Source of the DNA: an uncultured Oscillibacter sp.
GTDB taxonomy: Bacteria; Bacillota; Clostridia; Oscillospirales; Oscillospiraceae
Length of the DNA: 64,000 nt
Assembly (NCBI GenBank): GCA_910576865.1
Contig: CAJTKE010000012.1
Location: forward strand, 1 to 64,000
Direction of reading: 5' to 3'
Part shown: piece after piece, positions 7,131 through 14,672 of the stretch
Numbering within the stretch: position 1 is the first letter of the stretch
How the letters are laid out: each line of letters begins with the position of its first letter
Notes under the pieces: generated by a model
What the model was told of the DNA's origin: nothing
Databases searched by the model: none
The model's input: only the letters and a program-made list of their open reading frames with translations
Program-made: the position numbers and the translations under genes

Positions 7131-8534
7131 ATGCAGAACCGGTATCAGAGTATCTTTCCCGCCACGCTGGTCTTCTCCGGGGGGCTGATGCTCCTGGGCT
7201 TCCTGCTGGAGGCTCCCCTGGACATCGCGATGGGGCTCTACCACATCGTCACCATGCAGGACCTGCTCATCACGGACTACGTGTCCATCGGCGGGCCCGG
7301 CGCGGCCCTGGTGAACGCGGGGCTGGTGACCGTCATCTCCATCTGCATCATCAAAATCTCCGGGGACCCCTTCAACGGCTTCACCATCGTGGAGATGGGC
7401 CTGATGGCGGGCTTCTCCCTGTTCGGGAAGAACTTTCTCAACATCTGGCCCATCATCCTGGGCACCTGGCTCTACGCCAGGTACCAGAGGGAGCCCTTCT
7501 CCAAGCACGCCTCCGTCGCCCTGCTGGCCACCTCCCTGGCCCCTCTGGTCAGCTACATGGCCCTGGGCAGCATCCACGCCAGCCTCCCCCTGGGGGCGGT
7601 GACGGGCATCCTCATCGGCTTCATCCTGCCCTCCCTCTCCGCCTATACTTACAAGGTTCAAAACGGCATGAACCTGTACAACATGGGCTTCGCCTGCGGC
7701 CTGTTCGCCATGATGATCGTCCCGGTGCTCACCGCCTTCGGGGACAGCCCGGACTCCGTCCTCTACTGGGCCGAGGGCTACAACACCGGCTTCATCGCCG
7801 TGCTGAGCCTGATGTGCTCGTCCCTGATTCTGCTGGGCTTCTTCTTCACGGGCGTCCCGACGTGGAGCGTCTGGGCGGGCTACCGCCGCCTCCTCTCCAC
7901 CACCGGCCGGGCCCCCAGCGACTTCCTCCGCATGTTCGGCTACGGCCCCGTCATGGTGAACATCGGGGTCAACGGCCTGCTGGGCATGGGGTACGTTCTC
8001 CTGGTGGGGGGCGACCTCAACGGCCCCACCCTGGGGGGCATCTTCACCATCATGGGCTTCTCCGCCTTCGGAAAGCACGCCAGGAACATCCTCCCCGTCA
8101 TGGCGGGGGTCTTCATCGGGGCCTACGGCATGCACCACACGCCGGACTATCCCTCCCTCCAGCTGGCGGGCCTCTTCGGCACCACCCTGGCCCCCATCTC
8201 CGGCCACTTCGGCTGGCCCTACGGCGTCCTGGCGGGATTCATCCACGCCTCCCTGGTCCTCCAGACCGGGGGGCCGGTGGCGGGGCTGAACCTCTATAAC
8301 AACGGCTTTTCCGGCGGCCTCATCGCCATCGTGCTCTACCCCACCATCACCGCCATCAGCCGCCGGCGGCGCCCCACGCTCCAGGACAAGGATTACTATG
8401 ACCAGTTCCAGGAGAGCGCCCCCATCGACACCTCCGACCTGGAGGAGACCCACGGCGAGGCCGCCCCGCCGGAGCCCCCGGAGAACGAGGCCCTGGAGGC
8501 CTGGGCGAAGAAAAATTTCCTGGGCCCGGAATAA
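7131..8534 (+). CDS. DUF1576 family multi-pass membrane protein
   Basis: The 467-residue hydrophobic protein matches DUF1576 membrane proteins, whose function is unknown. It is an internal duplication: NLYNMGFACG at 181-190 recurs as NLYNNGFSGG at 387-396, and FTIVEMGLMAGFSLFGK (84-100) recurs as FTIMGFSAFGK (305-315). Each half carries about six to seven membrane segments, giving a pseudo-twofold architecture typical of transporters. The cytosolic tail (410-467) is charged and acidic. It is translationally close to the kinase-like gene, which suggests that the ATPase controls or senses the state of this protein. The substrate cannot be inferred. Confidence 0.8.
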   Translation: MQNRYQSIFPATLVFSGGLMLLGFLLEAPLDIAMGLYHIVTMQDLLITDYVSIGGPGAALVNAGLVTVISICIIKISGDPFNGFTIVEMGLMAGFSLFGKNFLNIWPIILGTWLYARYQREPFSKHASVALLATSLAPLVSYMALGSIHASLPLGAVTGILIGFILPSLSAYTYKVQNGMNLYNMGFACGLFAMMIVPVLTAFGDSPDSVLYWAEGYNTGFIAVLSLMCSSLILLGFFFTGVPTWSVWAGYRRLLSTTGRAPSDFLRMFGYGPVMVNIGVNGLLGMGYVLLVGGDLNGPTLGGIFTIMGFSAFGKHARNILPVMAGVFIGAYGMHHTPDYPSLQLAGLFGTTLAPISGHFGWPYGVLAGFIHASLVLQTGGPVAGLNLYNNGFSGGLIAIVLYPTITAISRRRRPTLQDKDYYDQFQESAPIDTSDLEETHGEAAPPEPPENEALEAWAKKNFLGPE

Positions 8535-8545
8535 AATCCGGAAAA

Positions 8546-8610
8546 GCCGTCCATGCTTCCCCCAAAGGCCCCGGAGCGCGGACATGGGGGCCGGGAAAGG
8601 AATGGACGGC
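8546..8610 (+). promoter_or_regulatory. Stem-loop covering the spoIIR ribosome binding site
   Basis: GCCGTCCAT (8546-8554) pairs with ATGGACGGC (8602-8610), and inner GC-rich arms (GGCCCC with GGGGCC) can extend the helix. The presumed ribosome binding site AAAGGA (8596-8601) lies in the right arm and the start codon follows at once. Confidence 0.5.
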
Positions 8611-8611
8611 C

Positions 8612-9241
8612 ATGAAAACGGAGGAGAAACGCGGAAAGCTGAAGCTGCTGGAGATCGGCCTGCTGCTGTTCCTGGCGGCGTTCCTGGCCTCCGGCGCGGC
8701 GGCGCTGCAGACCGGGCAGGAGCTGTCCGACAAGGTGGTCCGCCTCCACGTGCTGGCGAACTCCGACAGCGGGGAGGATCAGGCCCTGAAGCTGAAGGTC
8801 CGGGACCGGATCCTGGCCTACGCGGAGCCCCTGCTGGCCTCCGTTGCGGACCGGGGGGAGGCGGAGGCCCTGCTCCAAAGCCGCCTGCCGGAGCTGGAAC
8901 AGATCGCCGCCCGGGAGATCCGGGCGAACGGCCATGACTACGCCGCCGCTGTGGAGTTGGAGGACACCGTCTTCCCCACCCGGGAGTACGAGGGCTTCAC
9001 CCTCCCCGCCGGGAAGTATCTGGCCCTCCGGGTCATCATCGGAGACGGGGAAGGGCGGAACTGGTGGTGCGTGGTGTTCCCGCCCCTGTGCGCCGCCGCC
9101 TCGGCGGAGGTGCCGGAGACGGCCCTGGCCGCGGGACTGACCTCCTCCCAGGTGGGCCTCATCACCGAGGAGAACCAGGGCTACGTGCTGAAAAGCAAGC
9201 TGGTGGAGTTCTGGCGGGGCCTGGAGGGTAAATTGGATTAA
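8612..9241 (+). CDS. spoIIR: Stage II sporulation protein R
   Basis: SpoIIR is made in the forespore under sigma-F and exported to activate the protease SpoIIGA, which processes pro-sigma-E in the mother cell. The 209-residue protein has an N-terminal membrane/signal segment (about 12-33) and the family core, VRLHVLANSDSGEDQALKLK, at 43-62. The length fits the family. It shows the organism belongs to an endospore-forming lineage. It lies after the DUF1576 gene and ends directly in a strong hairpin. I did not recognise a clear sigma-F promoter, so read-through from the upstream unit remains possible. Confidence 0.95.
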   Translation: MKTEEKRGKLKLLEIGLLLFLAAFLASGAAALQTGQELSDKVVRLHVLANSDSGEDQALKLKVRDRILAYAEPLLASVADRGEAEALLQSRLPELEQIAAREIRANGHDYAAAVELEDTVFPTREYEGFTLPAGKYLALRVIIGDGEGRNWWCVVFPPLCAAASAEVPETALAAGLTSSQVGLITEENQGYVLKSKLVEFWRGLEGKLD

Positions 9242-9272
9242 AAAAGAGCGTCCCAAGTGGGACGCTCTTTTT
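9241..9272. terminator. Bidirectional terminator between spoIIR and the thioesterase gene
   Basis: A 14-bp perfect stem (AAAAAGAGCGTCCC and its complement) closes the loop AAGT. It has A-runs on one side and T-runs on the other, so it serves both convergent genes and abuts both stop codons. Confidence 0.92.
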
Positions 9273-9706
9273 TACGTCTCTTCAGCCCTCTCCGCCATGC
9301 GCTTGCGGTCCACGCAGAAATAGGTGAACGCCCCCGTGGCCAGCAAAGCCCCGCTCTCGTCGGTGATCTCCACGTCCACCAGCACCGTGGACCGTCCCCG
9401 GCGGCGGACCCGCCCGGCGGCCCGGATGGTCCCGTGGGCCCGGTTGTCCAGGAAGTGCAGGTCCCCGTGCTGGGTGACGTAGTGCCGCCCGTCGCTGTGG
9501 GCCGCGCCGCCGGCGGCGTCGTCCGCCAGGGTGTACAGCGCCCCGCCGTGGACCATGCCCCAGGGGTTCCGGCTCTCCGGGCGAATCTCCAGCCGGTACA
9601 CGGCGCAGTCCGGCTCCACGGACTCCAGGCGGATGAAATTGTGGTCCGTGAAGGCGTTTGCCCCCAGCTTCAGCGTCTCCAGCCGGAGCTTTTCCAGGTT
9701 CTCCAT
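9272..9706 (-). CDS. PaaI-family hotdog thioesterase
   Basis: The 144-residue protein has the single hotdog domain of the PaaI/YigI thioesterases. The core NPWGMVHGGALYTLADDAAG (48-67) contains the HGG turn and the acidic residue of the active-site helix. These enzymes hydrolyse aryl- or acyl-CoA thioesters as tetramers. The precise acyl-CoA is unknown. The ATG at 9706 follows AGGAGGAATTTTTT. It is monocistronic, convergent with spoIIR and divergent from the metal regulator. Confidence 0.88.
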   Translation of the reverse strand: MENLEKLRLETLKLGANAFTDHNFIRLESVEPDCAVYRLEIRPESRNPWGMVHGGALYTLADDAAGGAAHSDGRHYVTQHGDLHFLDNRAHGTIRAAGRVRRRGRSTVLVDVEITDESGALLATGAFTYFCVDRKRMAERAEET

Positions 9707-9727
9707 AAAAAATTCCTCCTGAGCGTC

Positions 9728-9756
9728 AGTATATCACAGCCCCGGCCCCATTTCAA
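9728..9756 (-). promoter_or_regulatory. Promoter of the thioesterase gene
   Basis: TTGAAA (9756-9751) and TATACT (9733-9728) on the minus strand are spaced by 17 bases, 22 bases before the start codon. Confidence 0.7.
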
Positions 9757-9773
9757 CTTTTTCAAAAAGGGTC

Positions 9774-9801
9774 TTGACAAATGAGGTCCGCCGTGTATAA
9801 T
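9774..9801 (+). promoter_or_regulatory. Promoter of the metal-resistance genes
   Basis: Consensus TTGACA (9774-9779) and TATAAT (9796-9801) are separated by 16 bases. It drives the ArsR-type regulator and probably the downstream metal genes. Confidence 0.85.
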
Positions 9802-9830
9802 GAACATATGAACAGTCGTTCAATTGTTCA
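9801..9830 (+). promoter_or_regulatory. ArsR/SmtB operator dyad
   Basis: TGAACATATGAAC (9801-9813) and GTTCAATTGTTCA (9818-9830) are inverted around AGTC, matching at 12 of 13 positions. The site begins at the last base of the -10 box and covers the transcription start. This is the classic position for repression by a metal-released ArsR/SmtB dimer. Confidence 0.85.
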
Positions 9831-9849
9831 CTTGAAAGGAGGCGGACAC

Positions 9850-10212
9850 ATGGAGGACCGCTACACCGTGGAATGCTGCGACTTCATCCACGCCCACGAG
9901 GACATCGTGGAGAAGGTCCGGCGGGAGCTGCCGGGGGAGGACACCCTCTACGACCTGACGGAGCTGTTCCGCATCTTCGGGGACTCCACCCGGGTCCGCA
10001 TCCTCTACGTGCTCTTCGAGGCGGAGATGTGCGTCTGCGACATCGCGGCATTGCTGGGCATGACCCAGTCGGCCATCTCCCACCAGCTCCGGGCGCTGAA
10101 GAACGTCCGGCTGGTGAAGTCCCGCCGGGAGGGGAAGACCGTGTTCTACTCCCTGGCGGACGACCACGTGAAGACCATCATCAACCAGGGCCTGGAGCAC
10201 GTGCGGGAGTGA
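9850..10212 (+). CDS. ArsR/SmtB-family metal-sensing repressor (CadC/CzrA-like)
   Basis: The 120-residue winged-helix repressor binds its operator when metal-free. Two potential metal sites are visible. The alpha-3 type site has C61-V-C63-D, with Cys9 and Cys10 at the N-terminus, as in Cd/Pb-sensing CadC. The alpha-5 type site has D104, H106, H117 and E120, spaced as in Zn-sensing CzrA. The recognition helix is MTQSAISHQLRALK. The ATG at 9850 follows AAAGGAGGCGGACAC; an upstream in-frame ATG falls inside the operator. It is followed by a metal-binding domain gene 51 bases on and a P1B ATPase. It is likely autoregulated through the dyad at 9801-9830. Confidence 0.92.
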   Translation: MEDRYTVECCDFIHAHEDIVEKVRRELPGEDTLYDLTELFRIFGDSTRVRILYVLFEAEMCVCDIAALLGMTQSAISHQLRALKNVRLVKSRREGKTVFYSLADDHVKTIINQGLEHVRE

Positions 10213-10263
10213 CTTCGTTTTCCCTATGCGAAGACATAATCAACATATCAGGAGGAACACACC

Positions 10264-10482
10264 ATGAAAAAGCGTTTCAAGCTCACCGACCTGGACTGCG
10301 CCAACTGCGCCGCGAAAATGGAAGACGCCATCAAAAAAATCGACGGAGTCCACGACGCCACCGTCAGCTTCATGGCCCAGAAAATGACCGTGGACGCGGA
10401 CGACGCCCGGTTTGACGACATCATGAAGGAGATCGTGGCCGTCTGCAAAAAGGTGGAGCCTGATTGTATTATCAACCTGTAA
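10264..10482 (+). CDS. Free-standing heavy-metal-associated (HMA) domain protein
   Basis: The 72-residue protein is a single ferredoxin-like HMA domain with the metal loop DCANC at 11-15. Aspartate before the first Cys is the hallmark of Zn/Cd/Pb ATPase metal-binding domains, whereas copper chaperones usually have TCxxC. The ATPase downstream lacks its own N-terminal HMA domain, so this small protein likely supplies that function in trans. The start follows AGGAGGAACACACC. No terminator with a T-tract is seen right after it, so read-through to the ATPase is possible across the 445-bp repeat region. Confidence 0.9.
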   Translation: MKKRFKLTDLDCANCAAKMEDAIKKIDGVHDATVSFMAQKMTVDADDARFDDIMKEIVAVCKKVEPDCIINL

Positions 10483-10557
10483 GCAGGTCGGGGCCTGGAG
10501 TCGCCCTGACGGGCGGGGAAGTCAACAGCCCTTTGGGGGCTGGTCCAATGCACCCCC

Positions 10558-10586
10558 CATTCTCTCTTTTGCGAAAAGAGAGAATG
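10558..10586. repeat. Perfect palindromic hairpin in the HMA-ATPase gap
   Basis: CATTCTCTCTTTT (10558-10570) pairs perfectly with its complement (10574-10586) around GCG. It sits in a 445-bp non-coding gap (10483-10926) built mostly of repeats. Confidence 0.7.
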
Positions 10587-10629
10587 CGCCGTGCATGGTG
10601 GAAGAGAGAAAACGGGGGCGCGGCACGGC

Positions 10630-10730
10630 TTGGCCGGTTGATACGCATGTCCCTACCCGCGGCGTAGTGCGAGCGGGGGTTTGGTTGTCATCGAATCGAC
10701 TTCCTCCTCTTTCCGCTGCCGCTACCCTGG
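10630..10730 (+). repeat. Interspersed intergenic repeat, copy 2
   Basis: This segment shares the ordered blocks TTGATACGCA, GTGCGAGCGGGGGTTT and TCCTCTTTCCGCT with 3704-3800. The spacing differs by only a few bases. Like copy 1 it has no coding frame. Confidence 0.75.
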
Positions 10731-10758
10731 TGCTGGCGGGGGCTGGTTGGTCTACTGC

Positions 10759-10807
10759 CTTCTATCGATAGGACACCCTGTAGGGGCGGACCTATGTGTC
10801 CGCCCTA
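10759..10807 (+). repeat. Hairpin repeat of the GTAGGGGCGG type, unit 1
   Basis: The unit starts CTTCTATCGATAGG, then GTAGGGGCGGAC pairs with GTCCGCCC. A second, diverged unit begins 70 bases downstream in the same orientation. Confidence 0.7.
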
Positions 10808-10828
10808 GCCATTCCCCTAGACCCCACC

Positions 10829-10873
10829 CTTCTATCGGTAGAACATCCCGTAGGGGCGGCAATCTGCCGCCCG
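10829..10873 (+). repeat. Hairpin repeat of the GTAGGGGCGG type, unit 2
   Basis: CTTCTATCGGTAGAACAT is followed by GTAGGGGCGGCA pairing with TGCCGCCC. The flanks are conserved with unit 1 while both stem arms changed together, so the hairpin is what is kept. Confidence 0.7.
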
Positions 10874-10926
10874 TTTCCCAGCCCCTTTATGGGGCCCTCC
10901 CCCCCACTTCCAAAGGAGGAATCCCT

Positions 10927-12837
10927 ATGAAAAACCTTTCCCCCAAGCAGAAAAAAATGTTCCGCCGCCTTTTGACTGCGGCGATTCTATTGGGCGCAGT
11001 GAGAGTCCCCCCCATTCCCGACGGCATCCTTTGGCTGCTGTACCTGATCCCTTACGGCATCGCCGGATGGGATATCCTTTGGAAGGCCGTCCGCAACATC
11101 CTGAACGGCCAGGTCTTCGACGAGAACTTCCTCATGGCCCTGGCCACCGTGGGGGCCTTCGCCACCGGGGAGTACGCCGAGGCGGTCTTCGTCATGCTCT
11201 TCTACCAGACCGGCGAGCTCTTCCAGGACTACGCCGTGGGCAAATCCCGGCAGTCCATCGCCGCCCTGATGGACATCCGCCCCGACACCGCCAACCTGGA
11301 GAACGAGGACGGCTCCCTGGAGGAAGTCGACCCGGAGGATGTGGAGGTCGGCTCCGTCATCGTGGTAAAGCCCGGCGAGCGGGTCCCCCTGGACGGCGAG
11401 GTCATCGAGGGCGTGTCCGCCCTGGACACCGCCGCCCTCACCGGAGAGTCCGTGCCCCGGGACGTGGGGCCCGGAGACCCGGTCATCAGCGGCTGCGTGA
11501 ACCAGTCCGGCCTGCTGCGGGTGCGGGTGACCAAGCCCTGCGAGGAATCCACCGTGTCCAAGATCCTGGACCTGGTGGAAAACGCCGGGGAGAAGAAGGC
11601 CGCCAGCGAGAACTTCATCACCCGCTTCGCCCGGTACTACACCCCCTGCGTCGTCCTCGCGGCCACGGCCCTGTTCCTGATTCCGACGATTGCCCTGGCC
11701 CTGCTTCCGGCCTCCGCCCAGCCCGCCTTCCTGGCGGGGACCAGCTGGACCGGCTGGCTTCACCGGGCGCTGATCTTCCTGGTCATCTCCTGCCCCTGCG
11801 CCCTGGTCATCTCCGTGCCCCTCAGCTTCTTCGGCGGCATCGGCGGGGCCAGCAAGTGCGGCATCCTGGTGAAGGGCAGCAACTACCTGGAGACCCTGGC
11901 CCGGACGGAGACCGTGGTCTTCGACAAAACCGGCACCCTGACCCAGGGGAGCTTCACCGTCACCGCCCTGCACCCAGGCCAGGGCGTCACGGAGGACGCC
12001 CTGCTGGAGGCCGCCGCCCTGGCGGAGAGCTGGTCCAGCCATCCCATCTCCGTCTCCCTCCGCAAGGCGTGGGGGAAGGAGATTGATCCCAACCGGGTCA
12101 CGGAGGTGGAGGAGATCGCCGGCCACGGCGTCACCGCCAAGGTGGATGGCAAAGCCGTCTCCGCCGGCAACAGCCGCCTGATGGAGCGGGAGGGCGTCCA
12201 GTGGGAGGCCTGTGACCTGCCGGGCACCATCGTCCACGTGACGGTGGAGGGGCGCTACGCCGGGCACATCCTCATCTCCGACCTGCCCAAGCCCGAGGCG
12301 AAGACCCTGGTGGAGGGATTGAAGGCGGCGGGGGTGAAAAGGGCCGTCATGCTCACCGGAGACACCGAGGCCACGGCGAAGGCCGTCGCCCGGGAGCTGG
12401 GAATTGACGAGTACCACGCCCAGCTTCTCCCGGCGGACAAGGTGGAGCGGGTGGAGTCTTTGCTTGCGAACAAGTCCCCCGGCGCGGCCCTGGCCTTCGT
12501 GGGGGACGGCATCAACGACGCGCCGGTCCTCACCCGGGCGGACATCGGCATCGCCATGGGGGCCCTGGGCTCCGACGCCGCCATCGAGGCGGCGGACATC
12601 GTCCTGATGGACGACAACCCGGCGAAAATCGCCGCCGCCATGCGGATTTCCCGGAAGACTCTGCGGATCGTGAAGCAGAACATCTGGTTCGCCCTGGGGG
12701 TGAAGGGGGCGGTGCTGCTCCTGGGGGCCTTCGGCGTGGCCACCATGTGGGAAGCGGTCTTCGCCGACGTGGGCGTGGCCTTCATCGCCATCCTGAACGC
12801 CATGCGGTGCCTCCACGTGGACGAGTTCAAGAGTTGA
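10927..12837 (+). CDS. P1B-type heavy-metal translocating ATPase (Zn/Cd/Pb)
   Basis: The 636-residue pump exports divalent metal using ATP. It starts directly with membrane segments and has no N-terminal metal-binding domain. In order I see the actuator motif TGES, the membrane metal site SCPCALVIS (near 288), the phosphorylation site DKTGT (near 333), SSHPIS of the nucleotide domain and GDGINDAP. In the last membrane helices GVKG and DVGVAFIA supply the Lys and D-x-G of the P1B-2 (Zn/Cd/Pb) subgroup. The ATG at 10927 follows AAAGGAGGAATCCCT. Metal specificity is inferred from these residues and from the DCxxC protein upstream. Confidence 0.93.
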   Translation: MKNLSPKQKKMFRRLLTAAILLGAVRVPPIPDGILWLLYLIPYGIAGWDILWKAVRNILNGQVFDENFLMALATVGAFATGEYAEAVFVMLFYQTGELFQDYAVGKSRQSIAALMDIRPDTANLENEDGSLEEVDPEDVEVGSVIVVKPGERVPLDGEVIEGVSALDTAALTGESVPRDVGPGDPVISGCVNQSGLLRVRVTKPCEESTVSKILDLVENAGEKKAASENFITRFARYYTPCVVLAATALFLIPTIALALLPASAQPAFLAGTSWTGWLHRALIFLVISCPCALVISVPLSFFGGIGGASKCGILVKGSNYLETLARTETVVFDKTGTLTQGSFTVTALHPGQGVTEDALLEAAALAESWSSHPISVSLRKAWGKEIDPNRVTEVEEIAGHGVTAKVDGKAVSAGNSRLMEREGVQWEACDLPGTIVHVTVEGRYAGHILISDLPKPEAKTLVEGLKAAGVKRAVMLTGDTEATAKAVARELGIDEYHAQLLPADKVERVESLLANKSPGAALAFVGDGINDAPVLTRADIGIAMGALGSDAAIEAADIVLMDDNPAKIAAAMRISRKTLRIVKQNIWFALGVKGAVLLLGAFGVATMWEAVFADVGVAFIAILNAMRCLHVDEFKS

Positions 12838-12841
12838 AAAG

Positions 12842-12875
12842 AAAAGACGGACGGGAAACCCCGTCCGTCTTTTTT
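12842..12875. terminator. Bidirectional terminator between the metal ATPase and ribF
   Basis: GACGGACGGG (12846-12855) pairs with CCCGTCCGTC (12860-12869) around AAAC. There are A's on the left and six T's on the right, so it closes both the plus-strand metal genes and the minus-strand nusA-infB operon. Confidence 0.9.
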
Positions 12876-13789
12876 CATAGGTCTGATGGAGCGTGCTCCT
12901 CCTGAAAATACCGCCTCGTTGTCTCCGCGTCGGCGGCGATCCGGGCCCGGAGGGCGTCCAGGGAGTCAAAGCGGATTTCGTCCCGCAGGTGCCTGTAGAA
13001 CTCCAGCCGCAGCGTCTCCCCGTACAAATCCCCCTGGAAGTCCAGCAGGCAGGCCTCCACCGTCACGTCCGTCCCGCTGTTCACCGTGGGCCGGGTGCCC
13101 ACGTTGGTGACGGCGGGGCAGCTGGTCCCGTCGGGAAAATAAACCCGGGTCACGTAGACCCCGTGGCTGGGCACCAGCACATGGGGCGGGATGATCAGGT
13201 TCGCCGTGGGGAACAGCCGGGCCGAGCCCAGCCCCCGCCCGTGGCGGACCGTCCCCGTCAGGGTGTGGGGGTGGCCCAGGAAGCGGTTCGCCCGCTCCAC
13301 CTGGCCCATCTCCACCAGACGGCGGATGTAGGTGGAGCTGACGGTGACCCCGCCGATCTCCACCTCCGGGATGATGTCGCAGCCCAGGCCCAGGGCGGCG
13401 CACTTCTCCCTCAAAAGCTCCGGCGTCCCCTGGTTTTTGTGGCCGAAACGGTGGTCGTGGCCCGCCACCAGATGGACGGCGTGCCAGCGGCCCACCAGCA
13501 GCTCCGTGACGAAGTCCTCCCAGCTGGTGGTCATCATCTCCCGGTCGAAGGGGGCCAGGATGACCTCCTTGATGCCGTAGAGCCGCCGCACCAGGTCCCG
13601 GCGGTCCTCCGGGGAGTTGATGAGGGGGCAGGGGACGCCGGTGACCACCTCCTTGGGGGGCCGGTCGAAGGTGAAGACGGCGGGGGTGCAGCCCCGCCGG
13701 GCGGCCTCCTCCGCCGTGCGGCGGAGAAGGGCGGCGTGGCCCAGGTGGACTCCGTCGAAGAAGCCCAAGGCTATCACACGTTCTTTCAT
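12875..13789 (-). CDS. ribF: Bifunctional riboflavin kinase / FAD synthetase
   Basis: RibF phosphorylates riboflavin to FMN and adenylates FMN to FAD. The 304-residue protein has the N-terminal nucleotidyltransferase domain with GFFDGVHLGH (9-18) and SSTYIRRL, then the C-terminal flavokinase domain starting GTVRHGRGLG with FPTANL. The ATG at 13789 comes one base after the truB stop codon, with TTTGGAGC upstream inside truB. It is last in the minus-strand operon and ends at the terminator. Confidence 0.95.
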   Translation of the reverse strand: MKERVIALGFFDGVHLGHAALLRRTAEEAARRGCTPAVFTFDRPPKEVVTGVPCPLINSPEDRRDLVRRLYGIKEVILAPFDREMMTTSWEDFVTELLVGRWHAVHLVAGHDHRFGHKNQGTPELLREKCAALGLGCDIIPEVEIGGVTVSSTYIRRLVEMGQVERANRFLGHPHTLTGTVRHGRGLGSARLFPTANLIIPPHVLVPSHGVYVTRVYFPDGTSCPAVTNVGTRPTVNSGTDVTVEACLLDFQGDLYGETLRLEFYRHLRDEIRFDSLDALRARIAADAETTRRYFQEEHAPSDL

Positions 13790-13790
13790 A

Positions 13791-14657
13791 CTACGCTCCA
13801 AAGAAATTCTTGACGGATTTCAGCTCCCCGCCCACGGCCCGGGAGAGACAGAGAAAGTCCCCTTCCCTCCCATAGACCCGGTAAGTGCCATCCGCCGTCC
13901 CCGGCAGCGTGACGGGGGCCCCGCTCCGGACCCGCTTCTCCTGCCCCGGGGACCGGAGGGTCACGGCGGGATACCCGGCGAAGAGGCTGTCCAGGGGCCA
14001 GAGCAGGGCCTCGCCCTGTTCCCGCACCTCCTCCAGGGTCACGGCGTCCGCCAGGGTGAACCCCGCCGCCATGGTCCGCCGGAGGCTGTACAGCGTTCCA
14101 CCGCAGTCCAGGGCCTGTCCGATGTCGTGGCACAGGGTGCGGATGTACGTGCCCTTGGAGCAGAGGCAGCGGAGGCGGAAATCCGTTTCACTCTCCGCCT
14201 CCAAAAGCTCCAGCTCGTGAATGGTGACGGGCCGGGGCTTCCGCTCCACCTCTTTGCCGCGCCTGGCCAGCTCATAGAGCTTTTTTCCCTGGACCTTCAC
14301 GGCGGAGTACATGGGGGGAATCTGTTCGATCTCCCCCCGGAAACGTTCCAGAGCGGCCTCCAGGTCCTCCCGGGCCGCCGTCACGGGGCGGGTCTCCAGC
14401 ACCGTGCCCGTCACGTCCTGGGTGTCCGTCGTCACCCCCAGCCGGAGGCCCGCCAGATACTCCTTCCGCCCGTTCTCGGCGAACTCCACCGCCCGGGTGG
14501 CCCGGCCCACGAAAACCGGCAGCACCCCCGTGGCCATGGGGTCCAGGGTCCCGCCGTGGCCGACGCGCTTTTCGTGAAAGACCCCCCGGAGCTTGGCGCA
14601 GACGTCCATGGAGGTCCACCCGGCGGGCTTGTCGATGATGATGATTCCGTTGGGCAT
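13791..14657 (-). CDS. truB: tRNA pseudouridine-55 synthase
   Basis: TruB isomerises U55 in the T-loop of tRNAs. The 288-residue protein shows the catalytic motif GHGGTLDPMATGVLP (33-47, with the nucleophilic Asp) and the KGTYIRTL motif. The start is 15 bases past the nrnA stop codon in the same operon. Length and order match the Firmicutes rbfA-nrnA-truB-ribF arrangement. Confidence 0.95.
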   Translation of the reverse strand: MPNGIIIIDKPAGWTSMDVCAKLRGVFHEKRVGHGGTLDPMATGVLPVFVGRATRAVEFAENGRKEYLAGLRLGVTTDTQDVTGTVLETRPVTAAREDLEAALERFRGEIEQIPPMYSAVKVQGKKLYELARRGKEVERKPRPVTIHELELLEAESETDFRLRCLCSKGTYIRTLCHDIGQALDCGGTLYSLRRTMAAGFTLADAVTLEEVREQGEALLWPLDSLFAGYPAVTLRSPGQEKRVRSGAPVTLPGTADGTYRVYGREGDFLCLSRAVGGELKSVKNFFGA

Positions 14658-14672
14658 AAGGGCCCTCCTGCT

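Noticed and set aside
10759..10873. CRISPR array
   Set aside because: There are only two diverged hairpin units without identical direct repeats or spacers, and no cas genes.
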